Origin: Triglochin maritima
Lineage: Eukaryota > Streptophyta > Magnoliopsida > Alismatales > Juncaginaceae
Direction: 5' to 3'
Assembly (NCBI GenBank): GCA_963682175.1
Contig: OY821772.1
Location: 14,748,743-14,812,742 of the forward strand
DNA: 64,000 nt
Position numbers and translations under genes: made by a program. Within the stretch, counting starts at the first letter, position 1, and every line of letters begins with the position of its first letter. The notes under the pieces are model-generated. The model was not told the origin of the DNA. It saw only the letters and a list, made by a program, of their open reading frames with translations, and did not search any database. This document shows, one piece after another, positions 36,537 through 47,117 of this stretch.

Positions 36537-36920
36537 TATTGGATTAATCTAAGGATTAAGATGATGTTTGCCCAAAGCACTGACACGTGGCGCACTCTCA
36601 TTGGTTGCGCATTAGGGTTTAGGGTGGGGCCATCTATATAAGGAGGGGAGCCTCCCATTGGATGGACTAATTCTTGTATGCATACCCTAGCCCCACCAAA
36701 CCCTAGCCGCCACCTCTCCCTCTCTCTCCCATTCGTCCCTCCACATCCACCAAGCTAATCCGTAGACTCTTGGGTTGTGGACACGTGCTTCTTCTCCAAG
36801 AGAGTTGGAGACCGACCGGTGAGAAGGATTCCGTAAGGTGACCTCCGATCTTCCTTCCGCTGCCACAAGTTCTCTCCAAGAAAGGTACTCCTGAACCTGT
36901 AGAATCGTTATTTGCTTACA
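36537..36920 (+). repeat. Copia copy 2, 3' LTR
   Basis: 384 bp with the intact TATA box (ctatataagg near 36634-36643). Followed by TATAC. Confidence 0.93.
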
Positions 36921-36925
36921 TATAC

Positions 36926-37602
36926 CTATACCTGCGTGGATAGACGGATATAGGTATATGTCTGATTCAAAAAATTCATACACATGTTGTACACGACGGA
37001 TAACGAGGTATTTGGGTATAGCATATTAAAAAAATAAATTAAAGATAATTCACATATGTTATAATACTATGGTTTTGGACAACAGAAGAAGAGACAAGAA
37101 TTGGGGGAGGAGAATTATTCTACTATCGTGTATCACAATTACATTACAAGACCCACCTTTTATAGACTAAGGAGACAATACATGAAAGGAAGTAATCACT
37201 AATACATCAATATGAGATTACATAATGTAATTACAATGTAAAAGCAAAGGTAGATCATCCATTTTAATTTTTGATTTCATAACAACATACAAAAAAAACC
37301 AAAAATAGGTATAGAGTAGGTAATAATTTATGTTTAAATATCCAAAAACATAATAAGAAATACAAAACAACTCTCAACATGAAGTTTAACTTCTTATATT
37401 AATACAAGTTCTAACATATTATGAAAAAAATTAACAAATATTCTACGAGTTATAGCTTATTATATATATTATAAATATATACTAAAATATGTATAATGAG
37501 TATACCCATGCCGACCTCGTTTATAGGTCGTGTATACGGGATTTTTTTAATCGGGTATGTTTTTTTGGTATTTGTGTTACAACAACAAGGTAGAAGTGGA
37601 GT
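36926..37602. other. AT-rich spacer between copia copy 2 and the minisatellite element
   Basis: No coding region. Short reiterated words around ggtatatg/tataccc appear at both ends (36926-37020 and 37490-37560). The middle has a segment rich in direct and inverted short repeats. Possibly the remains of an older element. I cannot name it. Confidence 0.4.
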
Positions 37603-37958
37603 TTTGTAATTGAATAGTTATAGACAGACGCGCGCGTCACGGACGCACCTTACGTGGATCTGTACAGCTCAGATATTTTTCTTTGAGTCAGCGTCCAGTC
37701 AGCGAAATTTCTCTTCGCGCGTTTTTGTCTTTTTAAAAACGCCGGTTCTTTAAGTTGAACGATTCATTTCCCAATACACAGATAAGACAGTGTGCAGACC
37801 CTAGGACATCGTGCAGTCTCATTATTCGTGCAGAGCCCACACTTATCATAATAAAATATTTGTTTTTAAGTTTTACGTTGAATCAACTTAATTTGTCTAG
37901 CTTACTTTATGTGTGTGTGCAGTTTACATTATGTGTTTGTCCTGTAAACGTTATGTGT

Positions 37959-38945
37959 CTGTCCGGAATAAGTGTATATTGCTGTACGGAATAAGTGTAT
38001 TTGCAGTCCGGAATAAGTGTATTTGTTGTCCGGTTTAAGAAGAAAGTGTGTCCAGAAACGGAACATAAAGTTTGTCCGGAATAAGTTGATTTGTTGTCCG
38101 GAATAAGTGTATTTGCTGTCCGGAATAAGTGTATTTGTTGTCCGGAATAAGTGTATTTCTTGTCCGGTTTAAGAATAAAGTGTGTCCAGAAACGGAACAT
38201 AAAGTTTGTCCGGAATAAGTTGATTTGTTGTCCGGAATAAGTGTATTTGTTGTCCGGAATAAGTGTATTTGCAGTCCGGAATAAGTGTAGTTGTCCAGAA
38301 TAAGAAGAAAATGTGTCCAGAAACGGAACAGAAAGTTTGTCCGGAATAAGTGTATTTGCTGTCCGGAATAAGTGTATTTGTTGTCCGATTTAAGAATAAA
38401 GTGTTTCCAGAAACGGAACATAAAGTTTGTCCGGAATAAGTGGATTTGCTGTCCGGAATAAGTGTATTTGCTGTCCGGAATAAGTGTATTTGCAGTCCGG
38501 AATAAGTGTAGTTGTCCAGAATAAGAAGAAAGTGTGTCCAGAAACGGAACATAAAGTTTGTCCGGAATAAGTGTATTTGCTGTCCGGAATAAGTGTATTT
38601 GTTGTCCGGAATAAGTGTATTTCTTGTCCGGTTTAAGAATAAAGTGTGTCCAGAAACGGAACATAAAGTTTGTCCGGAATAAGTTGATTTGTTATCCGGA
38701 ATAAGTGTATTTGCTGTCCGGAATAAGTGTATTTGCAGTCCGGAATAAGTGTAGTTGTCCAGAATAAGAAGAAAATGTGTCCAGAAACGGAACAGAAAGT
38801 TTGTCCGGAATAAGTGTATTTGTTGTCCGATTTAAGAATAAAGTGTTTCCAGAAACGAAACATAAAGTTTGTCCGGAATAAGTGGATTTGCTGTCCGGAA
38901 TAAGTGTATTTGCTGTCCGGAATAAGTGTATTTGCAGTCCAGAAT
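37959..38945. repeat. 22-bp minisatellite A, TGTCCGGAATAAGTGTATTT-type
   Basis: About 1 kb of head-to-tail units of 22 bp (tgtccggaataagtgtattt plus two variable bases), interrupted every four to six units by a variant pair (tgtccggtttaagaataaag, then tgtccagaaacggaacat). This gives a higher-order pattern. The minus strand is open in more than one frame (for example 38035-38664) because the 22-bp unit lacks stops. The peptide is just the translated repeat, not a gene. Confidence 0.93.
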
Positions 38946-38984
38946 CAATATATGGAATGCAATAATATGATGTCGAAACAAAAA

Positions 38985-39075
38985 AACGTCCGCAAAGCGC
39001 GCTCCCTCTGTCCGCTCGCTTTGCGGGGGGGACTCACGTCCCCCGCAGGGGCTGCCGCCCCCTGCCACCCCCGCA
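38985..39075. repeat. GC-rich foldback inside the minisatellite element
   Basis: GC-rich island in AT-rich surroundings. CGCAAAGCG at about 38992 pairs with CGCTTTGCG near 39017, and GGGGGGACT...CGTCCCCC forms a second short stem, followed by C/G runs. Confidence 0.6.
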
Positions 39076-39159
39076 CAAACTCAACAAACCTCCCACTGTA
39101 TATTTTACCCCACAAGAATTACGTTTAGGGAAAAAATAGCATCTCAGATTCCCTGTTTA

Positions 39160-39405
39160 TGTAGAAAGTTTGTCCTGTTTTGTCCTGTTTATGTAGAAAG
39201 ATTGTCCTGTTTTGTCCTGTTTATGTAGAAAGTTTGTCCTGTTTATGTAGAAAGTTTGTCTTGTTTATGTAGAATGTTTGTCCAGTTTATGTAGAAAGTT
39301 TGTACTGTTTATGTACAAAGTTTGTCCTGTTTATGTAGAAAGTTTGTCCTGTTTATGTAGAATGTTTGTCCAGTTTATGTAGAAAGTTTGTCCTGTTTAT
39401 GTAGA
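39160..39405. repeat. 22-bp minisatellite B, TTTGTCCTGTTTATGTAGAAAG-type
   Basis: About ten or eleven units of a second 22-bp repeat (tttgtcctgtttatgtagaa plus two bases), with the variants tttgtccagttt and tttgtactgttt. It has the same period as array A and shares its TTTGTCC start, which suggests a common origin. Confidence 0.92.
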
Positions 39406-39655
39406 TACAATGAGAGCACAATGAGATATTGATGGTACATATTATTGATGGTAACTATTACACAATAAGATACAATGAGAGCACAAAGACAAACAAACAA
39501 TACAAACACAAACACAAACACACAAAAATTACAAAAATAATATATCTTCTCCCAGTAAATCACACACAAACAAACAATACAAACACAAGCACGCACAAAT
39601 TACAAAGATAATATATATTTTCCCAGTAAATCGGAAAGAAGATGTAAGACTTAAA
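39406..39655. repeat. Direct duplications next to minisatellite B
   Basis: gatacaatgagagcacaa occurs twice (39413 and 39470 areas). A segment of about 75 bp (acaaacaaacaatacaaaca ... aataatatat..tcccagtaaatc) occurs twice in tandem (39490-39560 and 39565-39633). Confidence 0.8.
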
Positions 39656-39660
39656 CATGA

Positions 39661-40200
39661 CCGTCTCATTCACGCTGCTTACGTTGTGAAGAACCTTGGG
39701 AGTCGGCATCAGACGCTTTTTCGACGTAATATCTTACTCGAAATGGTGATTTATTACGGAGAGATGTACAACATAAACCGAACATACGTAAGTCTTCACC
39801 ACGGAGCGTTGTACCTCTCTCCGGAATAAATCACCATTTCGAGCAAGATATTATTTCGAAGAAGCGTCTGATGCCGACTCTCAGGGTTCTTCACAACGTA
39901 AGTAACGTGAATGGGACGGTCGATGACACTCTTTCTTTCTTCTTCATTCTTTTTCTGTCACGGGCACTCCAACAGTGCAGCAAAGATGTTGTGGTGCAAA
40001 GTCTTCACCACCGGATCGTCACATTCACGATGCTAACGCTGACAAGAACATCGGGAAGTCTTCGCACCGTCCCATTCACGCTGCTTACGTTGTGAAGAAT
40101 CCTGGGAGTCGGCATCAGACGCTTCTTCGACCTAATATCTTGCTCGAAATGGTGATTTATTCTGGAGAGAAAGAATGAAGAAGAAAGAAAGAGTGTCATC
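39661..40200. repeat. Three-copy inverted/direct module (about 105 bp)
   Basis: Copy 1 (39661-39764) reads plus, copy 2 (about 39809-39922) is inverted, and copy 3 (about 40065-40170) reads plus again. Shared words: gcttacgttgtgaaga, gtcggcatcagacgct, cgaaatggtgatttatt. Copies 2 and 3 extend further into an inverted gacactctttctttcttctt / aagaagaaagaaagagtgtc pair, so they can fold into a long hairpin. Confidence 0.85.
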
Positions 40201-40387
40201 ATATTTGTATTTGGGTGGAGAGAGAGAACGTGCTGAGTTGAAACGCATTTAATGTGATTTGAGTGGACATCAGGAAGAAAAAACAAAAAAAAACATTTAT
40301 GCTTTAGCCACGTAATGGCTGACATGGATGTCCACGTAGAGCGCGTCCGTGACGCACTGCGTTCAACAAACATTTCCCTTTGTAATT

Positions 40388-41458
40388 TCGTATCGGGATT
40401 CTGGCGAATTGTAATTTAAACCGGTACTTTGTATTTTCACATCAATTAATAGTATTTTACTTTGACCAATCTTATTCTCGTAAATCCACCACTTTCCGTT
40501 GCGACCCCAACAACCAGACCTACCTCATCTTATTAATAGTATATGAAAATATTTCGGGAATCGAATAATGTCTTTGTAGACGGAATACCAAAATGCAGGA
40601 GCCAAAATCTTAACTGAAAATAAAAAACGTGGAGATTCGCCCAATTCCCTTGTCCACTACGTGGTATCTAGTGAAAGAGGTCTTTAGTACGTCAATATTT
40701 TTTTTTCTTATTTTGAAAATTTTGTAACGCTATCATTTAAGGAAGAGAATTTAAACATATTATTTACTTCTAGAAGAAGAAGGAAAAAAAATAGATCCTT
40801 GCGGTAAGTGAGATTTTGAACCGGTTGAGGCAAGCTCACCGTGAACAGTTGTACCATCACAACTTGGCAGTGTGCTTGTAAAATGGAGGGATTGTTTCCT
40901 AAATTAGTTTTGTGGACCATCGTGAATCCAACGTACAATTTATTGTTCAAATGCAATTTACCGCAGCAGTTGAAACATTTTTACATGTTTGGAATGGCTT
41001 CATTGAATCATTTCGCAAATAATTCATACAAATTCATAACATTGAGGATGGTATTTCTATAACATCTTCTTCTCGAAAATTATTTTGAAAATATAGAGAG
41101 TAAAATATTTGGTGATAATGACGGTAGTTTGGATATGGAATAGTTTTCCCTTCTGTGCTACACGCTGACGATTCTATGCCACATGATGCTGATGCAAAAG
41201 ACGTTAACTTCCACCTAAGCCATCCTAGACCCCAACAGATTCCAACATCAAGTGTTTTACAAGACTAAAACTGCAAGTACTATATTATCAATTTAGTCTT
41301 TTATGCCAGCTATCTCATTAGACATGTGCTCTGGAGATGAAATCGACAAAGTCCTTTCTTGTCCTTAGACATGTGATATTGTCATATAAATTACAAACTG
41401 TTATGAAATGAGGTATATTCCCCGCGCATTTTTGTTTGGGTTAATTACCTAGGAACTT
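40388..41458. other. Spacer, no gene recognised
   Basis: About 1.07 kb, AT-rich, no recognisable protein or repeat. Short open frames (for example at 40841-41062) look random. Confidence 0.5.
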
Positions 41459-41539
41459 GGCCGTGTTACCCAATTTGGGCGGCCTGGGCCAGGTCGGGCC
41501 AAGGGACCGGCCAACCGTGCCGTGCCGGCAATTCACGGT
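41459..41539. repeat. GC-rich foldback, left half, split by E3
   Basis: Self-complementary GC-rich sequence built on GGCCnGG / GTGCCGTGCCGG words. It continues at 50143-50181 on the other side of E3 (ccggcacgggccgacc), and the two halves can pair. Such sequences occur near the ends of some plant hAT elements, but I see no transposase or target duplication. The last five bases (ACGGT, 41535-41539) are E3's left target duplication. Confidence 0.45.
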
Positions 41540-42951
41540 TGATTGACATCATTTCATGCTTATATTTGTATCTTATATCCATTATCTTTCACCTAAACAA
41601 TGTTATGTCACGAGTTTTATGTTTAGTTTTCAGGAATAAATATGTTTGAAGAGATGAAGGATAAAAGGACCCAAAAGCTGGGAAAAAAGACTGGATTGTG
41701 AGATCTGGGGACCAAGATGCAAGGGAGAATGACCTGAATGCAAGACAGAGGGACCTAAGAGCAAAACAGAATACTTCACACCATCATGGGGAGTATTTTA
41801 GCAATTGGATTCGGGTCGGAGCTCCAATAAACGAAGTAGATGCATCTAAGACCACCAAATACACTAAGCAAAGCCCAGCACAAATTCCAGATGGATCCAG
41901 ACTTTTTAGACCGTCAATTGGCGGTCCAAGACTGCTAATTGGCGGTCATTTTTGGACCAAATCCGCTAAGATTTCTCTGGGTTGCGTATTAGTGTGTATT
42001 TAGTCCATTTCTGGTATTTGTTTAGTCCCACATCGGGGGATTGTCCCGGATTAGCTTTTCCATGCCTATAAGTAGAACTCTTCACCTCCTATTGTAACCA
42101 CTCCATATTTTAAGTGGTTATTCTTCCTACTAGAAGTGAGGCCTTGAAGCACACACTAAATTAGGAGGATGCTACTTGAAATGTGAGTCATTTTATCAAT
42201 AAAGTTTTGTGTTTCTTTCATTGTTTGTTTATGCTTCTTTTATTGTTTGTGCATATTTTAGTTTAATCGTCTTTTATTTATAGCTTAGTTTTAATATGCT
42301 TTCTTTTCTTAGTTTAATAATTAGTGTAATGTTAAGTGAGTAGATTCCATCCTCTTTGGGGGGTGGAGTAGATGTACATACATGCATTAGAGAATGAGAT
42401 GAATGCTTTATTTTTGATGTGTTGATAAAACATGAATGTATGCTTGCTTGTTTAGGATAGAATTTATAACTTGATGAGTTTTGCCAAAATGATTAGACAC
42501 CTCTCATGCTTGTTTAGGTTCTGAAATAAACAACTTGCATATGTAAATGTTAATCAACTAAGTTGGTGAATAGATTGATAGGTTTTGCCATAACATTTAG
42601 ACACTTCCTATGCTTGATAAACACCACCTTCATATGCTTAAAGAATGTATTCTACACCTACCTCTTTGCATGTGTGCACTCACTCCACCCCTTAGGGGTT
42701 TTCCCATTTCTGTATTCCAACATTCTTCCTTTGTTCTTAGCTTAGTTATTATTTCATTGTTTGGTTCTTCCTTTCGTATTTCCTACTTCTTAGCGTAGTA
42801 TAGAGTAGAGTAGCATAAACATCTTTCTCCCCCTATTTTTTTCCACTTGATTTCGTACAAGCAAGAGGCTACTCACCTCCCTGAGGACGACCCGTACTTG
42901 CCACCGCTTCATCGCGGCCGTGCACTTGCGGTTTAATTAAAACGTTCAACA
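41540..42951 (+). repeat. E3 5' LTR
   Basis: Paired palindromes (gaccgtcaattggcggtc at 41909-41926, then gctaattggcggtc) lie upstream of a TATA-like cctataagtag (42064-42074; the 3' LTR has cctataaatag). It has the CCCTTTGGGG-type palindrome near 42353 and the conserved end block gtgcacttgcggtttaatta. Confidence 0.93.
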
Positions 42952-42957
42952 AGTTTT

Positions 42958-42975
42958 TGGTGCCGTTGCCGGGGA
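42958..42975 (+). other. Primer-binding site, tRNA-Asp type
   Basis: tggtgccgttgccgggga six bases after the LTR end, one base off TGGCGCCGTTGCCGGGGA, which complements the 3' end of plant tRNA-Asp. This is the usual primer site of Athila-like elements. Confidence 0.85.
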
Positions 42976-44018
42976 GGTGTCAGTCCAGACTCTTGTTTGG
43001 ACGATTCGAGTGGATTTAATTTGTGTTTTGTAGTTTTTCTTTGTTTCAGGAGACTTGGAGTCGCCAGGAGGAGCACCTGAAGAAATTTGGAGGCATTCTG
43101 GGCACTTCAGACCGCCAATCGGCGGTCTGGTGAGCTCATTTGACTCTCGTATTTCTGTGGCGGGTTTACATAATTGATGTAGTGATCTGGGACTTGATTT
43201 GGCATGTTTTGACTTATAGTTTGTTCCCAGATCCATAATCAAACCTCCTTTAAGCAACTTGGACCCTAAAACTCAAAGCAAAAGATTAGGCATTCTTTTT
43301 GTTTAGGTCATGCATCATGTATGTGACTTAGGCATATAGATTGTCTTTCATTTTAGCTTTATTTTCAGTTGCTGAGTGCTGGCGTGAGGTACGCACCTTC
43401 TACTCTCATTCATGCATTTCGTATGAACATGCATTAGTTAGTAGGAAGTGCATTGCAACAAGTGTGAGTTGAGCGTTTGTGTGGAGAGTTGATTGCTAGA
43501 TTAGGACTCCAAAACGCTACTAAGGAGGGGCTGTCCCATAAAAGATAAGGTGGGGGATTTCATCACCCTTTCCTTTGCCCCAAAAACCACACTAATCAAG
43601 AGCCTAATTTTAAAATCAAGTAGACATTGGCCTTAAGGAATTCGGACGCATTAGGAGAGTGATCTGGTCCCGACCGTCATGACCTGATCGGCGTTGCCCA
43701 CTTTGTCGATAGTAGGAGAGACGAGATCCCCGGATCTTAGCTCACTTGCTGGGCTTTGTGGTCCTCGTCGTAGGGAGATGAGGCGTGTTGAGGCCGTGTG
43801 ACCTCGTAGTTAGGCGTCGTCTAGCTGTAAGGACCTATAGCGACCTTAGGATTGCTTGAGCCTTGTTTGCTTGTGTGCTTCTACCTGTACCCATCCGCCG
43901 TAGCATAAGGACTTCTTCCCTTCTCTCCTGAGTCATTCTTTCTCTCCTGTGTTCCCCCGTCTTCTCCTCTACGTACATTCTTTGTTAAAAAAAAATTGGT
44001 GTGTGTGCACCTTTGTGC
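42976..44018 (+). mobile_element. E3 leader with conserved block
   Basis: Non-coding leader of about 1 kb. The palindrome agaccgccaatcggcggtct lies at about 43110-43130. The block 43645-43845 is strongly conserved in E4 (60241-60445) and in the reversed fragment (about 3930-4125). It includes cctgatcggcgttgcccact and can pair gatc-cagg words into a stem. A candidate packaging or translation signal, by inference. Confidence 0.75.
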
Positions 44019-47000
44019 ATGCTTTCGTGGACACGAGACGAGAGTGGTCGTTTGACGAGGAGCGTTGTCAATCCGGCTTCGGTCATCAATTTCTCGACAC
44101 CTTCCTCCTCTCGTGTCGCACATAGTTCGGGTTCAATGGCTGCTAATTTCCGCGAGGAGGAGCAGTTGCTGGACCCACCTGAGCGTCCTGTTGTAGTTCA
44201 CATACCTCTACGTGATCGATGCTACCCGAGCCGTACAGCTATACCCTCATGCATCGTATTACCAGAGGCTAATGGGAACCATTTTGAGGTTAAGCCTCAG
44301 TTTATCTCCATGCTCCCTCATTTCACTGGGAAAGGTGACCCCTATATCTTTCTCAGGGAATTTGAGGAGGTTTGTGCTATGTTCAAGCTGCAACAACTTA
44401 GCACAGACTCCATCCATCTTAGGTTTGTCCCCTTTGCGCTGAAGGATGACGCCAAGAAGTGGTTGTATAGCAACCAAGAGAATGCCTTTAGGACTTGGGA
44501 TGAGTTTCAATCTGCATTCCTCAAGAAGTACTTCCCAAATCATCGGACTCAAAAATTGAGGAACGAAATCAATTTGTTCTATCAACTTGAGACCGAGACA
44601 TTTCATGCATATCTAGAGAGGTTCAAGGAGCTACTAACCTCATGCCCTCACCATGGCATCGAGTTGTGGCGCATTTGTCAGATTGTTTACGAAGGTCTTC
44701 ACATCCCGTCAAGAACGATCCTTGAGTCCATGTGTCAAGGAGAGTTCTTGGGAAAGGATGAAAGGGAGTCATGGGCTTTCCTAGAAGACCTCGCTGAGAA
44801 AACCATGCAATGGGAGAGTGTGAGGGAGCCACCTGCATCATCTATCATAGGAGCAAGGATCGCGAATGCAAACTCGACTAGATCGGGTGCCACATTTGTT
44901 GTCGATACCACTACGGCCACCGAGGCACGCATGGCGGCCTTAATGCGCCGTATGGATTCGATTGAGCTCCAAAACCAACAAGGTGCACCTCACATGTCCA
45001 CATCTGGTCCAGTTCCCTGTCATTCATGTGGTAGGGTAGGTCATGTAGAAAGCGAGTGTGTGTCTATTCCTCCTGAGATGGAGCGTGTCAACGCCATCTA
45101 TGACAGAGCTAGGAATGACCCATACTCATCATCTTATAATCCTGGATGGAGGAACCACCCCAATTTTTCATGGAACCAAACTAATGCCCCGGGTGGTCCT
45201 TCAAACTCCTCTAGACCACATTACCAATCACACCAACCTCCCATGCATGCACATTCCTATCAGCCACCCCAAGCGCAAACCACCAATCAATCGGGTTTCC
45301 CAAATTCCAATAATATGGAAACCCGATTCAATTCGCTTGAGACCTTGACTCGTGGACTTGAAAACTCAATGAAATTTTTTATGTCAACCACGAGTCAAGT
45401 TCTCACTTCAAATCAGCAGACTATCAAATCTCTAGAGCTTCAGATGGGCCAATTGGCTCAGTATGTACATGAAAGAGAGAGAGGGTCTTTTCCTAGCCAA
45501 CCTGAGGCTAACCCCCGTGTGTACCAGCAACAACACATGCACAATGAGAATGTGGTATCTTGGGGGAGGCAAGTGAACCATGTGGAGGAACCTGTTCACC
45601 ATGTCAATGCCATTGTTACCTTAAGAAATGGAAAACAGGTTGACAATCACATTTCCTTGCCACACCCACTACCATCTATGCAGCCCCTCAGTGGGAATGG
45701 TGGTGAAGAAGAGGCTGAGGGTGAGGGTAATACACCAAGGCTTCCTTCTCAGGCACCGCAGAAAACCTACCTGCCAAAAGCTCCCTATCCAAGTAGGTTA
45801 ACCAAAAAGCAGAGTGACAACATGGACAAGATATTAGAGGTGTTTAAGCAAGTAAAGGTTAACATCCCCTTGTTGGATGTCATCCAACAAATACCTCAAT
45901 ATGCCAAAGTGTTGAATGATCTCTGCACAACCAAGAGGAAGACCAATGTTCCTAAGAAAGCATTCTTGGCTGCAAATATCAGCTCACTTTTGTCCAATCC
46001 TACCAACACAAAATACAAGGACCCTGGGTGTCCTACTATTCAGTGTACGATAGGGGACACTAGAATGAGCAATGTTTTGCTTGATTTAGGATCAGCGGTC
46101 AACCTCCTCCCACTCTCTGTTTATAAACAGTTGAACTTGGGAGAATTGAAACCAACGAAGATCACCCTCCAATTGGCGGATAGATCCATTCGTATTCCCA
46201 TGGGGATTATCGAGGATGTGCTTATCAAAGTTGGAGATTTTATATTTCCAGTCGATTTTGTTGTCCTCGATACCAATCCTGTTGCAAACACCTACTCTCA
46301 AATACGTTTGATTTTGGGTAGACCATTTCTGGCAACCTCCAATGCCTTGATTAATTGTAGAAATGGTCTCATGAAGCTCTCATTCGGTAACATGAGTGCC
46401 GAGTTTCATGTGTTCAACTCTGGTAAGCAACAGGAACCCATGGATGAACCTTTAAATCTAAATCTCATCCGCCAATTGGAGGAAGCACCACAAAATCAAC
46501 GAACACCCCTAACCCCAATGCAACCCGTTGAGAATGTTCGTGGGCCCAGCGAAAACTCATTGCCTGTCTTCGCAATGCAACAGAGTGAGCTGGCCTCGAA
46601 CATGAATGTCCAAAGGGAGTGTTCGTTGCATGATTCAGTTGAGAGTAGTAGTGAGAGTGAGACACCTCATCATATGCCTATACCAGAAGGTGTCTCTACC
46701 ACATGTCCCATGGCCATTGAGCCATTTGAGCTTCATTTTGACTCCAACAAGGACCCACCTATGACCGAGCTTATGCTTGATGATCTAAATGATGGTGGGA
46801 GGTCCTTGTTGGATGACTTGGGGAGCAGCCATGTTCTTAGCGATGCAGGTCTGCTGCATCCATCGAATGAGCTTGAGGTACTCATTCCGATGCACCCGCC
46901 TATTGGTTGGAGGGTTTTCTTCGATGAGAAATTAAACCCTAGTGAGGCAACACAACTTCATTCTTTGTTACCCACACCCAACCAATATCATGAGGGGTTC

Positions 47001-47117
47001 GAGCCTTTCAGCTTTGACCTTGCACCACTCATGACACCTCAGAGTACCAGTGAAGTTTGCCCATCTCGGCAAGTCTCTGATCCTCAAAACTTGATGTACT
47101 CATTTGATGTTCCTTGA
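44019..47117 (+). CDS. gag-pro: Athila-type Gag-protease polyprotein, open, pol-less
   Basis: An open frame of 1032 codons from the ATG at 44019. An alternative start at 44136 (MAANF) gives 993 aa. The upstream 39 residues are partly conserved in the reversed fragment at 3649-3790, so I favour the longer form slightly. Numbering from 44001, the capsid region covers about residues 75-300 (HFEVKPQFISMLPHF, FLREFEEVCAMFKL, DDAKKWLYS, HAYLERFKELL). The knuckle C340-x2-C343-x4-H348-x4-C353 (CHSCGRVGHVESEC) binds RNA in relatives. The pre-protease stretch (NIPLLDVIQQIP, NVPKKAFLAANIS) leads to an aspartic protease with D695 in LLDLGSAV and ILGRPFLA at about 771. Residues 800-1038 form an acidic tail without homology to RT (PIGWRVFFDEKLN, ending SFDVP). 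Pol should start here but is absent. The Gag could assemble into particles with an autonomous partner. Confidence 0.92.
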   Translation: MLSWTRDESGRLTRSVVNPASVINFSTPSSSRVAHSSGSMAANFREEEQLLDPPERPVVVHIPLRDRCYPSRTAIPSCIVLPEANGNHFEVKPQFISMLPHFTGKGDPYIFLREFEEVCAMFKLQQLSTDSIHLRFVPFALKDDAKKWLYSNQENAFRTWDEFQSAFLKKYFPNHRTQKLRNEINLFYQLETETFHAYLERFKELLTSCPHHGIELWRICQIVYEGLHIPSRTILESMCQGEFLGKDERESWAFLEDLAEKTMQWESVREPPASSIIGARIANANSTRSGATFVVDTTTATEARMAALMRRMDSIELQNQQGAPHMSTSGPVPCHSCGRVGHVESECVSIPPEMERVNAIYDRARNDPYSSSYNPGWRNHPNFSWNQTNAPGGPSNSSRPHYQSHQPPMHAHSYQPPQAQTTNQSGFPNSNNMETRFNSLETLTRGLENSMKFFMSTTSQVLTSNQQTIKSLELQMGQLAQYVHERERGSFPSQPEANPRVYQQQHMHNENVVSWGRQVNHVEEPVHHVNAIVTLRNGKQVDNHISLPHPLPSMQPLSGNGGEEEAEGEGNTPRLPSQAPQKTYLPKAPYPSRLTKKQSDNMDKILEVFKQVKVNIPLLDVIQQIPQYAKVLNDLCTTKRKTNVPKKAFLAANISSLLSNPTNTKYKDPGCPTIQCTIGDTRMSNVLLDLGSAVNLLPLSVYKQLNLGELKPTKITLQLADRSIRIPMGIIEDVLIKVGDFIFPVDFVVLDTNPVANTYSQIRLILGRPFLATSNALINCRNGLMKLSFGNMSAEFHVFNSGKQQEPMDEPLNLNLIRQLEEAPQNQRTPLTPMQPVENVRGPSENSLPVFAMQQSELASNMNVQRECSLHDSVESSSESETPHHMPIPEGVSTTCPMAIEPFELHFDSNKDPPMTELMLDDLNDGGRSLLDDLGSSHVLSDAGLLHPSNELEVLIPMHPPIGWRVFFDEKLNPSEATQLHSLLPTPNQYHEGFEPFSFDLAPLMTPQSTSEVCPSRQVSDPQNLMYSFDVP

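Larger units (their letters stand above)
29119..36920 (+). mobile_element. Copia element copy 2, complete, TATAC target duplication
   Basis: Two LTRs of equal length, 384 bp (29119-29502 and 36537-36920), differ at only about six positions by eye. TATAC occurs at 29114-29118 and 36921-36925. The structure is the same as copy 1 but the target duplication differs, so the two are independent insertions of one family and not a tandem duplication. The LTRs differ from copy 1 in U5 (gaccggtgagaa versus gaccggtgctcc). Confidence 0.95.
37612..40378. mobile_element. Non-autonomous Mutator-like element with 9-bp target duplication TTTGTAATT
   Basis: TTTGTAATT is found at 37603-37611 and 40379-40387. 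Inside the ends, 24-25 bp from each border, lies the inverted core GCGTCACGGACGC followed four bases later by TACGTGGA (left about 37634-37658, right in reverse about 40332-40356). A 9-bp duplication with imperfect terminal inverted repeats is the mark of Mutator-like elements. There is no transposase. The 2.77-kb interior is almost entirely repetitive: two 22-bp minisatellites, a GC-rich foldback, a duplicated AC-rich segment and three copies of an inverted module. Confidence 0.75.

Noticed and set aside
38035..38664. 209-residue minus-strand frame across minisatellite A
   Set aside because: The 22-bp unit contains no stop in these frames, so any array is open. The peptide simply cycles the translated repeat (YSGQQIHLFR, NTLIPD).
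37959..39405. CRISPR-like array
   Set aside because: The units are contiguous 22-bp tandem repeats without unique spacers, inside a plant transposon.
40841..41062. 73-residue frame in the spacer
   Set aside because: Short, no recognisable motif and no repeat or homologue in the window; expected by chance in AT-rich sequence.
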